Assembly: GCF_000875775.1 (NCBI RefSeq)
Contig: NZ_CP010868.1
Span: forward strand, 1,313,707 to 1,377,706
Source of the DNA: Nitrosopumilus piranensis
Lineage (GTDB): Archaea > Thermoproteota > Nitrososphaeria > Nitrososphaerales > Nitrosopumilaceae
Direction of reading: 5' to 3'
Length of the DNA stretch: 64,000 nt
Shown here one piece after another: positions 1 to 8,797 of this stretch; the first letter of the stretch is position 1; each line of letters begins with the position of its first letter. The notes beneath the pieces were generated by a model. That model was not told the origin of the DNA. It saw nothing but the letters and a program-made list of their open reading frames with translations, and did no database searches. Made by a program: the position numbers and the translations under genes.

Positions 1-52
1 CAGGTAGAAAACACATTGAATAAAAGACTAGCATTCCCTTTCAAAAATTAAA

Positions 53-382
53 TTATTTGATAGGGCTTCCTAAAGGAACGTCTTCTTCCACGGTCAACCA
101 GAATGGTCTGTCATCTACATCTGCAGCTAAAAGCATTGCATTAGATTCCACTCCTGCCATCTTTTTTGGTTCCAGATTTGCAAGAACAATTACAGTTTTT
201 CCAATAATATCATCTGGTTGAAAATATTGAGCGCCACCAATAATCACATCACGTTGATCATCATTTCCTAAATCAATTTGGCCTTTGATTATTCTTGTTT
301 TTCCTTCAATTGGCTCTGTTGCGATAATTTTTGCAACCCTAATATCCAATTTTGCAAAATCATCATATGATACATTTGACAT
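53..382 (-). CDS. tRNA-binding domain protein (MetG C-terminal/CsaA-like)
   Basis: The 109-residue protein is a single OB-fold of the kind found at the C-terminus of methionyl-tRNA synthetase, in EMAP-II/Arc1p and in CsaA. Typical features are the N-terminal 'DFAKLDIRVAKI' strand, 'GGAQYFQPDDIIGK' in the middle and 'NLEPKKMAGVESNAMLLAA', the signature loop of this fold. No catalytic domain is attached, so it probably acts as a free tRNA- or synthetase-binding module. The start is the ATG at 382. A small unknown gene lies 38 bases upstream on the same strand and may share its transcript. The family call is firm; the physiological partner (MetRS or other) is inference. Confidence 0.85.
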   Translation of the reverse strand: MSNVSYDDFAKLDIRVAKIIATEPIEGKTRIIKGQIDLGNDDQRDVIIGGAQYFQPDDIIGKTVIVLANLEPKKMAGVESNAMLLAADVDDRPFWLTVEEDVPLGSPIK

Positions 383-420
383 GAAAAGACATTAATTTTG
401 CCTGTTAAATGAATTTCGAA

Positions 421-636
421 TTACTGTAAATCTTTTTTATCAATTCCACTAGTTTCAATCTCATATCGCAATGCAGCTGGAAGTTCCATATACTTTTTGT
501 TAACCATTTGAATAATTTGGTCTTCAGGCACATTGACTTTTTTTAATAATTTTCCACGTTGATGCGCATATGCATTTTTCCAAAAACCAGCACCATCAAA
601 GGTTCCTATTTTTGGCATGTATTTCGAGGGTTTCAT
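421..636 (-). CDS. small conserved-looking protein of unknown function
   Basis: A 71-residue basic, soluble protein with no signal peptide, membrane segment or Cys motif. I do not recognise the family. Its N-terminal half is rich in Lys and aromatic residues and the C-terminal half looks helical. It lies directly upstream of the tRNA-binding protein gene on the same strand (38-base gap), so co-transcription is plausible. Codon use resembles its neighbours, which supports it being real. Confidence 0.6.
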   Translation of the reverse strand: MKPSKYMPKIGTFDGAGFWKNAYAHQRGKLLKKVNVPEDQIIQMVNKKYMELPAALRYEIETSGIDKKDLQ

Positions 637-813
637 TTTCTTTCAAAGATTAATTGACTGTGACGGAAGAATGGCAAATGCCATTAGAACTGGAGTTACT
701 GTTCTGGATTTTAGGCATGTTGCCCATCACAGTCTATATTCTATGAAATCGGAATCTAATATATTTGATGAAGCTCAAAAGTTGCAATATAATACTTAGA
801 ATTTACGAGTAGA

Positions 814-963
814 TCAGGAATAACAAATAGTACACATGATTCTAGGATAGCGTTTTGTATTCCATAGAAGATATACACATTCATCATCTAAGAGAAATTT
901 TGTTTTGCACTTACGACAAACATATTCACATAAGGGTTCAGGGAGTCTATCCCCACATTCATG
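814..963 (-). pseudogene. possible zinc-ribbon remnant without a start codon
   Basis: Reading the minus strand up to the TGA at 814-816 gives about 49 codons with a Cys pattern 'CRKCKTKF' followed by 'CTICYS', as in small zinc ribbons. An in-frame TAA (964-966) lies immediately upstream and no ATG, GTG or TTG opens the frame before the first Cys pair. An ATG in another frame overlaps its beginning. It could be a frameshifted or truncated gene, or chance. Confidence 0.3.
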
Positions 964-977
964 TTACAGATTATTAC

Positions 978-985
978 ATATTTAA
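978..985 (+). promoter_or_regulatory. TATA-like box before the START-like gene
   Basis: An ATATTTAA element is centred about 27 bases before the ATG at 1009, the spacing expected for an archaeal TATA box driving a leaderless mRNA. Confidence 0.5.
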
Positions 986-1008
986 TGCAGGATGAATAAT
1001 TTTACCTC

Positions 1009-1425
1009 ATGGCAAAAATAGAAGTCAAAGTCCAAATTATTGCTCCTGTTGAAAAAGTATGGGATATTGTTTCAGATATCGATAATGAACCAAAATTTTG
1101 GAAGGGGACAAAAAAAGTAAGAAATATCTCAAAGAATGAAAATACCATCAACAGAGAAATTACAATAGCATTTCGTGATCAAAAATGTCTACAAGAGATC
1201 ACCATAGAGCCAAAGAAGAGAATTCATGCAAAATTCACCAAAGGAATAATCAATGGTGAAAAAATTGTCACTTTAATTCCAGAAGAAGGTAAGACCATTC
1301 TTCAAACTGTCTGGGACATTAAATTGACAGGAATGATGGGGATGTTTACTGGAATGATAAAAAAACACATCAAAAGCGGTACTGAGCAAGCTATGCAAAG
1401 TATCAAAGAAGAGATTGAGAGATAG
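1009..1425 (+). CDS. SRPBCC (START/polyketide-cyclase-like) protein
   Basis: A 138-residue protein with the layout of the SRPBCC/polyketide cyclase superfamily. It opens with 'VKVQIIAPVEKVWDIVSDIDNEPKFW', a strand followed by the helix that usually carries 'v..vw.vl.d...', and ends with a long C-terminal helix. These domains bind hydrophobic ligands in a helix-grip pocket. The stop is 3 bases from the start of the membrane glycosyltransferase gene, so the two are probably co-transcribed and may share a lipid-related role (inference). The ligand cannot be told from sequence. Confidence 0.75.
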   Translation: MAKIEVKVQIIAPVEKVWDIVSDIDNEPKFWKGTKKVRNISKNENTINREITIAFRDQKCLQEITIEPKKRIHAKFTKGIINGEKIVTLIPEEGKTILQTVWDIKLTGMMGMFTGMIKKHIKSGTEQAMQSIKEEIER

Positions 1426-1428
1426 TTC

Positions 1429-2637
1429 ATGGACATAGTATTTGATGTTTTTAATTATTCATTGTCTGCAATTCTAATTGGAATATGTGGAGCTTGGACA
1501 TATCTAATAAAATCAATGGTAGATTCATTTCGATTAACACCATATTTAGATAGATTCAAAAACACTGCACAAGCATCACCAAAAGTATCAATAATTCTTC
1601 CAGCAAGAAATGAAGAGGAATTTCTTGGTAGATGTTTAGATTCATTAATCAATCAAGATTATGAGAACTATGAGATTATTGTAATTGATGACTCATCAGA
1701 AGATTCCACAGCAAACATAATTTCAGAGTATGCCAAGAAAAATCTAAAAATTATTCATGTGTCGGCAAGACAAAAACCAGATGGATGGATGGGTAAGAAT
1801 TGGGCATGTATGGAAGGGTACAGAAAGGCAACTGGAGAACTTTTACTGTTTACAGACGCAGATACAACACATCAAAAAAACGTTGTATCACTTGCAGTGG
1901 CACACCTTCTTTCATTTGATTTAGATGCATTATCAACTATACCCAAAATGAGAACATTTGATTTTTGGACAAAAATTACACTTCCAATGATCTCAACATT
2001 TTTGCATACGCGATTTTCTGCATTAAATGTCAATAACCCTTCAAAAAAGACAGGGTATTTTTTTGGTAGTTTTTTCATTTTAAAGAAAACAACATATGAA
2101 CAAGTTGGAATGCACGAAGGTGTAAAACATGAAATAATTGAAGATGGTGCACTTGGTAAAAAAGTAAAGGAATCAGGTTATAAAATGAAGATGGTTAGAG
2201 GAGAACATCTTATTGATGCAGTTTGGGCAAGAGACAAAACCACACTTTGGAATGCACTAAAAAGATTGATGATTCCTTTATACCTTCAAAGTGGAAAAAT
2301 TGCGATAGGAATTTTCTTTGCAGTAATGTTTTTGCTCTTTGTTCCATTTCCAATTTTGGTGGCATCAATTTTATTACCTGCTGAAACTTTATCTTCAAAA
2401 ATTCTTTGCATCACATCACTAATCGGATCACTTTTGATTTATACTGGAGCAATAATCGAAGCCAAAAAAGGATTGGAGTTAAGATTTGCTCATGCATTAT
2501 TTGCCCCACTAGGCAGTTTGGTGGTAGTTTTAGGATTTTTGACAGGATTACTTCAAGCCAAAAAAACGTCATCAGTTACTTGGAGAGGAAGAAGTTACTC
2601 TATGAAGGATCATACTCAGAGTTCAATTAGCGTATAG
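1429..2637 (+). CDS. membrane-bound family 2 glycosyltransferase
   Basis: A 402-residue GT2 (GT-A fold) enzyme. An N-terminal membrane segment (about 8-30) is followed by the catalytic domain: 'VSIILPARNEEEFL' (53-66), the nucleotide-binding 'VIDDSSEDST' (85-94), a DAD metal-binding motif at 143-145 and 'EIIEDGALGKKVKESG' as the acid/base region. About three to four membrane helices follow (from about residue 285). The architecture resembles CrtQ/HpnB-type glycosyltransferases that act on lipid acceptors. Sugar donor and acceptor are unknown. It is 3 bases downstream of the START-like gene. Confidence 0.85.
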   Translation: MDIVFDVFNYSLSAILIGICGAWTYLIKSMVDSFRLTPYLDRFKNTAQASPKVSIILPARNEEEFLGRCLDSLINQDYENYEIIVIDDSSEDSTANIISEYAKKNLKIIHVSARQKPDGWMGKNWACMEGYRKATGELLLFTDADTTHQKNVVSLAVAHLLSFDLDALSTIPKMRTFDFWTKITLPMISTFLHTRFSALNVNNPSKKTGYFFGSFFILKKTTYEQVGMHEGVKHEIIEDGALGKKVKESGYKMKMVRGEHLIDAVWARDKTTLWNALKRLMIPLYLQSGKIAIGIFFAVMFLLFVPFPILVASILLPAETLSSKILCITSLIGSLLIYTGAIIEAKKGLELRFAHALFAPLGSLVVVLGFLTGLLQAKKTSSVTWRGRSYSMKDHTQSSISV

Positions 2638-2675
2638 CAAGCCTTTTAGATACAAAATAAGAAATAAAAAATCTC

Positions 2676-3818
2676 ATGGACAAATCAGGCGTATTTGTAG
2701 GTGGGGCCATAGGAGCTGCAATTGCAATAGTAGTTTTTGCAGTGTTATTTGTTTCACCACCAGAATCAGTAAAGCCAGACATTATTGTTAGTAATGGACA
2801 TAGTCCAAGTACTGTTGGAGAAACCACCCCAGCATACACAAAAAAATTATCATTAATAGAGATATTTGAAAAATCAGAACCAGGAGTCGTCAGAGTTAAT
2901 GTTCAAAGAGGTGAAACTGGCGATTCAGTTGGAGGAGTTGGCTCAGGTTTTGTCTTTGATAAAAATGGTCATGTAATAACAAACGCACATGTGATCAAAG
3001 AGTCTCAAAAAATTGTTGTAACTTTTCTTGATGGAAGATCATATAATGCAGAAATTATTGGAGTAGATACGTTCACAGATCTTGCAATAATCAAAGTTAA
3101 CGCAGATTTATCATTGCTACAACCATTATCAATTGGAGATTCTTCAAATCTCAAAGTTGGAGAACCAATAGCAGCCATTGGTAATCCATTTGGACTATCA
3201 GGGTCCATGACATCAGGCATTGTTAGCCAATTAGGAAGATTGCTTCCATCAGGTTCAGGATATTCAATCCCAGATGTTATTCAAACAGATGCAGCTATCA
3301 ACCCAGGAAACTCTGGAGGCCCATTATTGAATATGAGAGGAGAGGTAGTTGGAATCAATACTGCAATTCAATCAGCAACAGGGGAATTTACAGGTGTAGG
3401 ATTTGCAATTCCATCACAAACAGTTGCAAAAATAATTCCTACATTGATTGAAGATGGGGAATACAAACATCCATGGATAGGGATTTCAGGCAGAGATATC
3501 GACCCTGATCTAGCCAAAGTATTAGATCTTCAAGATGCAGTGGGCTTTTTGATAGTAACAGTAGTAGAAGATAGTCCAGCATCCAAAGCAGGATTAATAG
3601 GATCAGAGAAAACTATTGAGGTAAACGGAGTCAACTATCCAATGGGGGGGGATATTATTTTATCAGTTGATGATGTTGAAGTAAGAAAGATTGATGATAT
3701 TTTGATTCATCTTCAAAGAGCAAAATCAGTTGGGGATGAGATGATTTTAGAGGTGTTACGAGATGGTAGAACCACAGATGTTTCAATTATTCTTCAAGAA
3801 AGACCAAATGGGAATTAA
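2676..3818 (+). CDS. HtrA/DegP-like membrane-anchored serine protease with PDZ
   Basis: 380 residues. An N-terminal hydrophobic helix (about 6-27) serves as membrane anchor or signal. A trypsin-like protease domain follows with the catalytic triad visible: His105 in 'ITNAHVI', Asp135 in 'DLAIIKV' and Ser213 in 'GNSGGP'. A C-terminal PDZ domain runs from about 265 to 376, containing 'SPASKAGL'. Proteins of this family degrade or refold damaged extracytoplasmic proteins. The length and single PDZ match short HtrA proteins. The protease domain should lie outside the membrane. Confidence 0.93.
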   Translation: MDKSGVFVGGAIGAAIAIVVFAVLFVSPPESVKPDIIVSNGHSPSTVGETTPAYTKKLSLIEIFEKSEPGVVRVNVQRGETGDSVGGVGSGFVFDKNGHVITNAHVIKESQKIVVTFLDGRSYNAEIIGVDTFTDLAIIKVNADLSLLQPLSIGDSSNLKVGEPIAAIGNPFGLSGSMTSGIVSQLGRLLPSGSGYSIPDVIQTDAAINPGNSGGPLLNMRGEVVGINTAIQSATGEFTGVGFAIPSQTVAKIIPTLIEDGEYKHPWIGISGRDIDPDLAKVLDLQDAVGFLIVTVVEDSPASKAGLIGSEKTIEVNGVNYPMGGDIILSVDDVEVRKIDDILIHLQRAKSVGDEMILEVLRDGRTTDVSIILQERPNGN

Positions 3819-3892
3819 GTAATATAAAAATAAAAAAATTAAGTCTGAAGTAGAGTAATCTAATAAAATTTTAAAATTATTTGAGAATCACA

Positions 3893-4480
3893 TCAAGTAG
3901 ATATTTCTTTTAATTGGATATTAAAAAAATCAATGTCTGTCATCATGAGATGGTTCATTTCATCAATGACTTTTTGGACAACTTCAGTTTTTGATGTAAA
4001 AAATCCTTTAAACCAATCACCTTTTTCAACACCGCCAATATCTTGAGCAACTAATGCAAACAAGTAATCATTATGTTTAGAAATTACAATCCACATATCT
4101 TGAAGAGTGGTTCCAGCACATGTTAAAATTTCAGCCTTATCAGGTGGAGTTTGTGGTGCAAAGAACGGGTTATCAAATCCACCAATAATCCAAGCCTTTG
4201 GAATATTTTTTAACATTTCCAAATATCTATTTTCAACATATTTGTAAAGATGTTCGGTTTCAAATGTTGCAACTAGTGGCGCATATGCTCTTTGTGCATG
4301 CTCCTCAATCATCATACTAAGCCTATAGAGATCAGTTCTCTTCACTTTGTCAAAATTCAAATATTCTGCATTAATGTAGGACATAAGAGTATCAAACCGA
4401 TTTCTATCAGTGACATCCACTAACGAAGTATCTCTAAGTTCAGGAAATTGATTTGTAATGCTCTCTAAAAATTTCACCAT
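3893..4480 (-). CDS. unknown protein, possibly DICT-like sensory domain
   Basis: A 195-residue soluble protein without signal peptide or transmembrane helices. Its centre and C-terminal half ('AWIIGGFDNPFF', 'MWIVISKHNDYLFALVAQDI') have a flavour of DICT sensory domains, which often end in 'alvaRDl', but this is a weak resemblance by eye. It is the second gene of a pair with the 119-residue gene upstream (14-base gap). No DNA-binding or catalytic motif is seen. Confidence 0.6.
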   Translation of the reverse strand: MVKFLESITNQFPELRDTSLVDVTDRNRFDTLMSYINAEYLNFDKVKRTDLYRLSMMIEEHAQRAYAPLVATFETEHLYKYVENRYLEMLKNIPKAWIIGGFDNPFFAPQTPPDKAEILTCAGTTLQDMWIVISKHNDYLFALVAQDIGGVEKGDWFKGFFTSKTEVVQKVIDEMNHLMMTDIDFFNIQLKEIST

Positions 4481-4494
4481 ATCAGTTCTCCATT

Positions 4495-4854
4495 CTAGTT
4501 GTGTCTGGGGGACGCCTTACCAGTAATTCGTACGATATCTGGATCAGTTGCAATTTTTTCAATATGTCTTACACCCATCAAACCAGAAAATATCACACCA
4601 TCTCCCCATTTGTTGGTAGTAATTTCAATTGGGTATTTGTCTCGACCTTCCTCTTGTTTTTTATGTAAATCTGTCCCTTCCTTATAGGTGGCAGTGATAT
4701 TTACGTGTGGAATGTCTGGACCAACATATCTTTTTAGATTTAATTCAAACAACAATACACGAATTAAAAGTTCAGGATCAATTGTGGGATGGCTATTCAT
4801 AACATTATTTAAGAAAACACGAAAGTGTTCAGAGATTGTTAATGTTTGACTCAT
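4495..4854 (-). CDS. unknown 119-residue protein
   Basis: A soluble protein I cannot assign. The N-terminal 45 residues look helical and the rest looks beta-rich ('VNITATYKEG', 'YPIEITTNKWGDGVIFSGL'). It starts at an ATG at 4854 and is followed after 14 bases by the possible sensory-domain gene, so the two probably form one transcript. It is divergent from cofG across about 144 bases. Confidence 0.6.
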   Translation of the reverse strand: MSQTLTISEHFRVFLNNVMNSHPTIDPELLIRVLLFELNLKRYVGPDIPHVNITATYKEGTDLHKKQEEGRDKYPIEITTNKWGDGVIFSGLMGVRHIEKIATDPDIVRITGKASPRHN

Positions 4855-4968
4855 ACAGGCTTCACGTCAAAATCAAATTTAAGGGACATGACAAACAAAT
4901 CAACTTTGGCACTAGGAATTGTTTTTAATGCTGAATAGTACTCAGAAATTAATCAGCAACCACACAAG

Positions 4969-4977
4969 CATAAATAC
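4969..4977 (+). promoter_or_regulatory. TATA-like box of the cofG operon
   Basis: The CATAAATAC element is centred 26 bases before the TTG start at 4999. This supports both a leaderless transcript and the TTG as the true start of cofG. Confidence 0.55.
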
Positions 4978-4998
4978 TTCCCATCAAGAATTCTTCTG

Positions 4999-6168
4999 TT
5001 GAACAAACTTGTACTGAATTCTGAGAGTTTAAACAATGTTTTAGACAATAGGGGAATTTCGCGTCAAAATATATTAGAAATTTATCAACATGCAATAAAA
5101 GATCCAAATGAGCTTTTTTCAGCAGCACAAATTTTAAGAAAAAAATACAAAGGAAATGCAGTTACATTTTCAAAAAAGGCATTTTTCAATATTGTTAATC
5201 TATGCAAAGATAGTTGCTCATATTGCACATACAAAGCAGAGCCAGAGGAAGAAAAATTATCACTAATGTCAAAGCAACAAATTACAGAATTACTTGAACT
5301 GGCAAAAAAATACAGATGTGTTGAAGCATTATTTGTAACAGGTGAACAACCCGAACAGAGATATCAGGAAGCAAGAGATTGGTTAAAAGAAAATGAGGTT
5401 ACATCAACGTCAGAGTATCTAATTCATGCATCAGAAATAGCATTAGAAAAAGGGTTGTTCCCACATACCAACGCAGGCAATCTAAATTTTGAAGAGATGA
5501 GAGAGTTAAAGAAAACAAATATTTCGATGGGATTAATGCTTGAAAATGTTAGTGAAAGATTAACTGAAAAAGGAATGCCTCATTTCTTGGCAGCAAGTAA
5601 AAGACCAAAGGCAAGATTAGAGATTTTAGAAAACTCCGGAAAATTACGAATTCCAATGACCACAGGAATTCTTGTAGGGATTGGAGAAACCATAGAGGAA
5701 ATTATCGATTCATTACTGGCAATAAAACAATTACATCAAAAATACGGAAACATTCAAGAAATAATTTTACAAAATTTCCAACCAAAACAAGACACTAGAA
5801 TGAAAGACGAGCCATCAGCTGATGAGAAATATTTCAAGATTGTAGTGGCGCTATCTCGAATCATCATGCCAAAAATGAATATACAGATTCCACCAAATCT
5901 CTCTCCAAGATCATATCAAAGTTTTTTGTCAGTTGGAATAAATGATTGGGGAGGAATTTCTCCTCTAACACCTGATTTTGTAAATCCTGAATTTTCTTGG
6001 CCAGAAATAAACAAGGTAGAAGAAAATTCAAAGAATGCAGGATTTAATTTGAAATGTAGATTTCCAATATATCCTGAATTCTCTTCTTTTATTAGTAAAG
6101 AGTTACAAGATAAAATGGAAAAAATTCAAGATGAGGAAGGTCTAGTAAAAGAGGAGTATTGGAGATGA
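4999..6168 (+). CDS. cofG: 7,8-didemethyl-8-hydroxy-5-deazariboflavin synthase subunit CofG
   Basis: A 389-residue radical SAM enzyme with its cluster motif at Cys69, Cys73 and Cys76 ('CKDSCSYC'). With CofH it forms the deazaflavin chromophore (Fo) of coenzyme F420 from tyrosine and 5-amino-6-ribitylaminouracil. Other family marks are 'VEALFVTGEQPE', 'TNAGNL' and 'GILVGIGET'. Translation starts at TTG, supported by the TATA box 26 bases upstream. cofH follows with an ATGA overlap, so the two subunits are translationally coupled. F420 is a known cofactor in ammonia-oxidising archaea. Confidence 0.93.
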   Translation: MNKLVLNSESLNNVLDNRGISRQNILEIYQHAIKDPNELFSAAQILRKKYKGNAVTFSKKAFFNIVNLCKDSCSYCTYKAEPEEEKLSLMSKQQITELLELAKKYRCVEALFVTGEQPEQRYQEARDWLKENEVTSTSEYLIHASEIALEKGLFPHTNAGNLNFEEMRELKKTNISMGLMLENVSERLTEKGMPHFLAASKRPKARLEILENSGKLRIPMTTGILVGIGETIEEIIDSLLAIKQLHQKYGNIQEIILQNFQPKQDTRMKDEPSADEKYFKIVVALSRIIMPKMNIQIPPNLSPRSYQSFLSVGINDWGGISPLTPDFVNPEFSWPEINKVEENSKNAGFNLKCRFPIYPEFSSFISKELQDKMEKIQDEEGLVKEEYWR

Positions 6169-7424
6169 CAGCAAACATAGACTCACTTTTTAAAAATTCT
6201 GATCCAATTATTTCAGAAATTCTAAACAAGGCACTTTCAGAAAAAGAAGTATCAACAAAAGAAGGGCTAGCATTATACGATGCATCTGGAATTGATTTTC
6301 ATTTAGTAGGATTGGTTGCAGATGAATTGAGGAAGAGAAGAGTTGGAGACATTGTTTCGTATGTGGTAAATAGAAATATCAATTTTACAAACGTCTGTAT
6401 CAAGCAATGTGGATTTTGTGCATTTAGTAGAGATTTTAGAGAGGAAGAAGGATATTTTCTTCCAACAGAAGAAATTGTACGTAGAACAAAAGAAGCATAT
6501 CAATTAGGAGCAACTGAAGTTTGTGTGCAGGCAGGCCTTCCACCAGATATGGAGGGAGATGTGTATGAGAATATTTGTAGAGAAATAAAGAAAGAGGTCC
6601 CAGATATTCATATTCATGGTTTTTCACCTGAAGAGATACTATATGGAGCAACACGTTCTGGAGTTAACATTGAAGAATTTCTCAAAAGAATGAAAGAAGC
6701 AGGAGTAGACACACTCCCAGGAACATCAGCTGAAATTCTCGATCAAGAACTAAGAGATAAAATTTCACCAGGTAGAATAAGTGTAAAGGATTGGGAAAAA
6801 GTCATCAAGACTGCCCACAAAATGGGAATCAATACCACATCAACTATGATGTTTGGACATTTGGAATCACTTGAAGACAGAGTAAAACATATTGAAAAAC
6901 TCAGAGAGATTCAAAAGGAAACCAATGGATTTACAGAATTTGTTCCACTAAATTTTGTTCATACAGAGGCACCAATGTACAAACACCAATTGCATGAAGG
7001 AATTAGACAAGGCGGTAGCGGAAATGATGTCTTACTAACTCATGCCATTGCAAGAATTATGCTCAACAATTGTATAAACAACATACAGATGTCTTGGGTC
7101 AAAGAAGGACAAAAAATGTCTCAGCTTTTACTGATGTGGGGAGCTAATGACTTTGGGGGAACGTTGATCAATGAAAGTATTTCAACCTCTGCAGGTTCAG
7201 AACATGGTCAATTATTAAAACCAAAAGAAATTAGAAGGATGGTTAGAGAGATTAAAAGAACTCCTGCTGAAAGAAATACAAAATACAAAATACTGAAAAA
7301 ATTTGAAGATAATGAAGAACCAGAAGAGGGACTAGATAAAATTACAAACACATCACAATTTGGCTCATATGTAGAATTGATTAAAATAAATAAATTCAAT
7401 TATCAAAATCCAAGGAGAAAATAA
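6165..7424 (+). CDS. cofH: 5-amino-6-(D-ribitylamino)uracil--L-tyrosine transferase CofH
   Basis: The radical SAM partner of CofG, with the cluster motif 'CIKQCGFC' (Cys78, 82, 85 counted from this start), then 'VCVQAGLPPDM', 'HGFSPEEI' and 'ELRDKISPGRI', typical of CofH. I chose the ATG at 6165 because it overlaps the cofG stop as ATGA and has GAGGAG 8 bases upstream; a TTG at 6159 is also in frame. It transfers the tyrosine-derived fragment onto the ribitylaminouracil in F420 synthesis. The tldE-like gene follows directly. Confidence 0.93.
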   Translation: MTANIDSLFKNSDPIISEILNKALSEKEVSTKEGLALYDASGIDFHLVGLVADELRKRRVGDIVSYVVNRNINFTNVCIKQCGFCAFSRDFREEEGYFLPTEEIVRRTKEAYQLGATEVCVQAGLPPDMEGDVYENICREIKKEVPDIHIHGFSPEEILYGATRSGVNIEEFLKRMKEAGVDTLPGTSAEILDQELRDKISPGRISVKDWEKVIKTAHKMGINTTSTMMFGHLESLEDRVKHIEKLREIQKETNGFTEFVPLNFVHTEAPMYKHQLHEGIRQGGSGNDVLLTHAIARIMLNNCINNIQMSWVKEGQKMSQLLLMWGANDFGGTLINESISTSAGSEHGQLLKPKEIRRMVREIKRTPAERNTKYKILKKFEDNEEPEEGLDKITNTSQFGSYVELIKINKFNYQNPRRK

Positions 7425-8783
7425 TTGTCTGCCTTAGAAAAGGCATTACAACATTCAAAGAAAAAACGAATCGATGAATGTGAAATTATTTTTGTGAAAA
7501 AAAACATCACCACAGTAAGAATAACAGATTCAGAGATTGCAGAAATCAAACAAAATTATGATGAAAGTTTTGGAATAAGATTAATTCATGAGAAAAAAAT
7601 TGCAACAATCCAAACTACAAAAAAAGAAGAAATAGAAAATTCCGTGGATTTAGCATTTTCAACCATTTCAAATCTAAAATCAAGAGAATTTTGGAAAGGA
7701 CTGCCTGAAACTGCACAAAATACAAATCTCAAAGGAACGTACGATGATAAATTAGAAAATATTTCAGGCTCAAATTCAATGGATATCGCACAATCTATGA
7801 TAAATTCAGCAAATTCTAATAAAATTAATACGATTACAGGCTCATTAAACATTGTTTCAGAGCTTTTTGAGATAGAGAATTCAAACGGACTCCATTTCAA
7901 TGACAAATCAACATACATTTCAGGAATCATTAATGCAGAATCAGAGCAAGGGATTTTACCAGTATCAGGAATAGGACACGCAAATTGCAGAACCCTATCA
8001 AATTTTTCAGCAGAGCAGATTGGTCAAGATGCAAAAAAAATGTGTATTGAATCAATAAATCCAAAAAAAATTAACTCAGATGTTTATTCAATAATTTTTG
8101 AGCCGTATTCTGTGGGAGAATTATTAGCGTTTGTTGTTGGATCAAATTTCAATTTTAAAACATTTTCAGAAAAGAAGAGTTGCTTTTCAAATAATTTTGA
8201 AGATAAAATAGCAGTTGAGGATTTTAATTTAACAGATGATCCACATATACCAGAAGGGATAGGAACAAAATCAGTTGATGACGAAGGAATGACTACAAGA
8301 AAAAACAGTTTAGTTGAAAAAGGTGTTTTTAAAAATACTTTTTCTAATCTTTTTGATAGCTACAAAGAAGATAAAGAATCCACAGGAAATGCTGCAAGGT
8401 TAAGCTCATTGATGGGCAGAAGTTCAGAACCTATTCCAATTTCAGCACCACATAACCTAAAAATTGATTCAGGAAAATCCTCGCAAGAAGACATGATCAA
8501 AGATACAAAATACGGATTGTTAATTGGAAGATTATGGTATACATATGCAGTAAATCCCATAAAGGGTGATTTTTCATGTACTGCAAGAAGCGGCATTAGA
8601 ATTATAGAAAATGGTGAAATTAAGGGTCCGGGAAAATCTGTAAGAATTGTTCACAATCTTCCAACAATGTTAAAAAATATTTCAGAAATTGGAAACAATC
8701 AACAAAATGTTATCCAATGGGCATCATTGCCATCCATCACTCCTTCAATCAAGGCTGAAAATATCAAAGTAAATTCAATTTGA
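7425..8783 (+). CDS. TldD/PmbA family protein, TldE-like
   Basis: A 452-residue member of the TldD/TldE (PmbA) family: N-terminal domain with 'FGIRLIHEKKIATIQTT', middle 'EPYSVGELLAFVVGSNFNFKTFSEKKS', C-terminal 'DDEGMTTRKNSLVEKGVF'. I see no HExxxH zinc motif, which the catalytic TldD subunit carries, so this is the TldE-like (non-catalytic) type. The TTG start follows the cofH stop with no gap and has AAGGAG about 8 bases upstream. The position suggests co-expression with F420 synthesis; whether it works with a TldD encoded elsewhere cannot be seen. Confidence 0.85.
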   Translation: MSALEKALQHSKKKRIDECEIIFVKKNITTVRITDSEIAEIKQNYDESFGIRLIHEKKIATIQTTKKEEIENSVDLAFSTISNLKSREFWKGLPETAQNTNLKGTYDDKLENISGSNSMDIAQSMINSANSNKINTITGSLNIVSELFEIENSNGLHFNDKSTYISGIINAESEQGILPVSGIGHANCRTLSNFSAEQIGQDAKKMCIESINPKKINSDVYSIIFEPYSVGELLAFVVGSNFNFKTFSEKKSCFSNNFEDKIAVEDFNLTDDPHIPEGIGTKSVDDEGMTTRKNSLVEKGVFKNTFSNLFDSYKEDKESTGNAARLSSLMGRSSEPIPISAPHNLKIDSGKSSQEDMIKDTKYGLLIGRLWYTYAVNPIKGDFSCTARSGIRIIENGEIKGPGKSVRIVHNLPTMLKNISEIGNNQQNVIQWASLPSITPSIKAENIKVNSI

Positions 8784-8797
8784 AACAAATCAGAACA

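Larger units (their letters stand above)
637..1008. other. gene-free stretch with a possible decayed zinc-ribbon ORF
   Basis: No confident gene is present in these 372 bases. A 42-codon plus-strand frame (671-799) has no supporting motif. On the minus strand, 814-963 is open and encodes a plausible CxxC...CxxC zinc ribbon, but has no start codon before an upstream stop. The last 30 bases hold the promoter of the next gene. Confidence 0.5.

Noticed and set aside
617-799. Plus-strand frame of 60 codons
   Set aside because: Its first part is antisense to the 71-aa gene, it has no motif, promoter or Shine-Dalgarno sequence, and the composition is not convincing.
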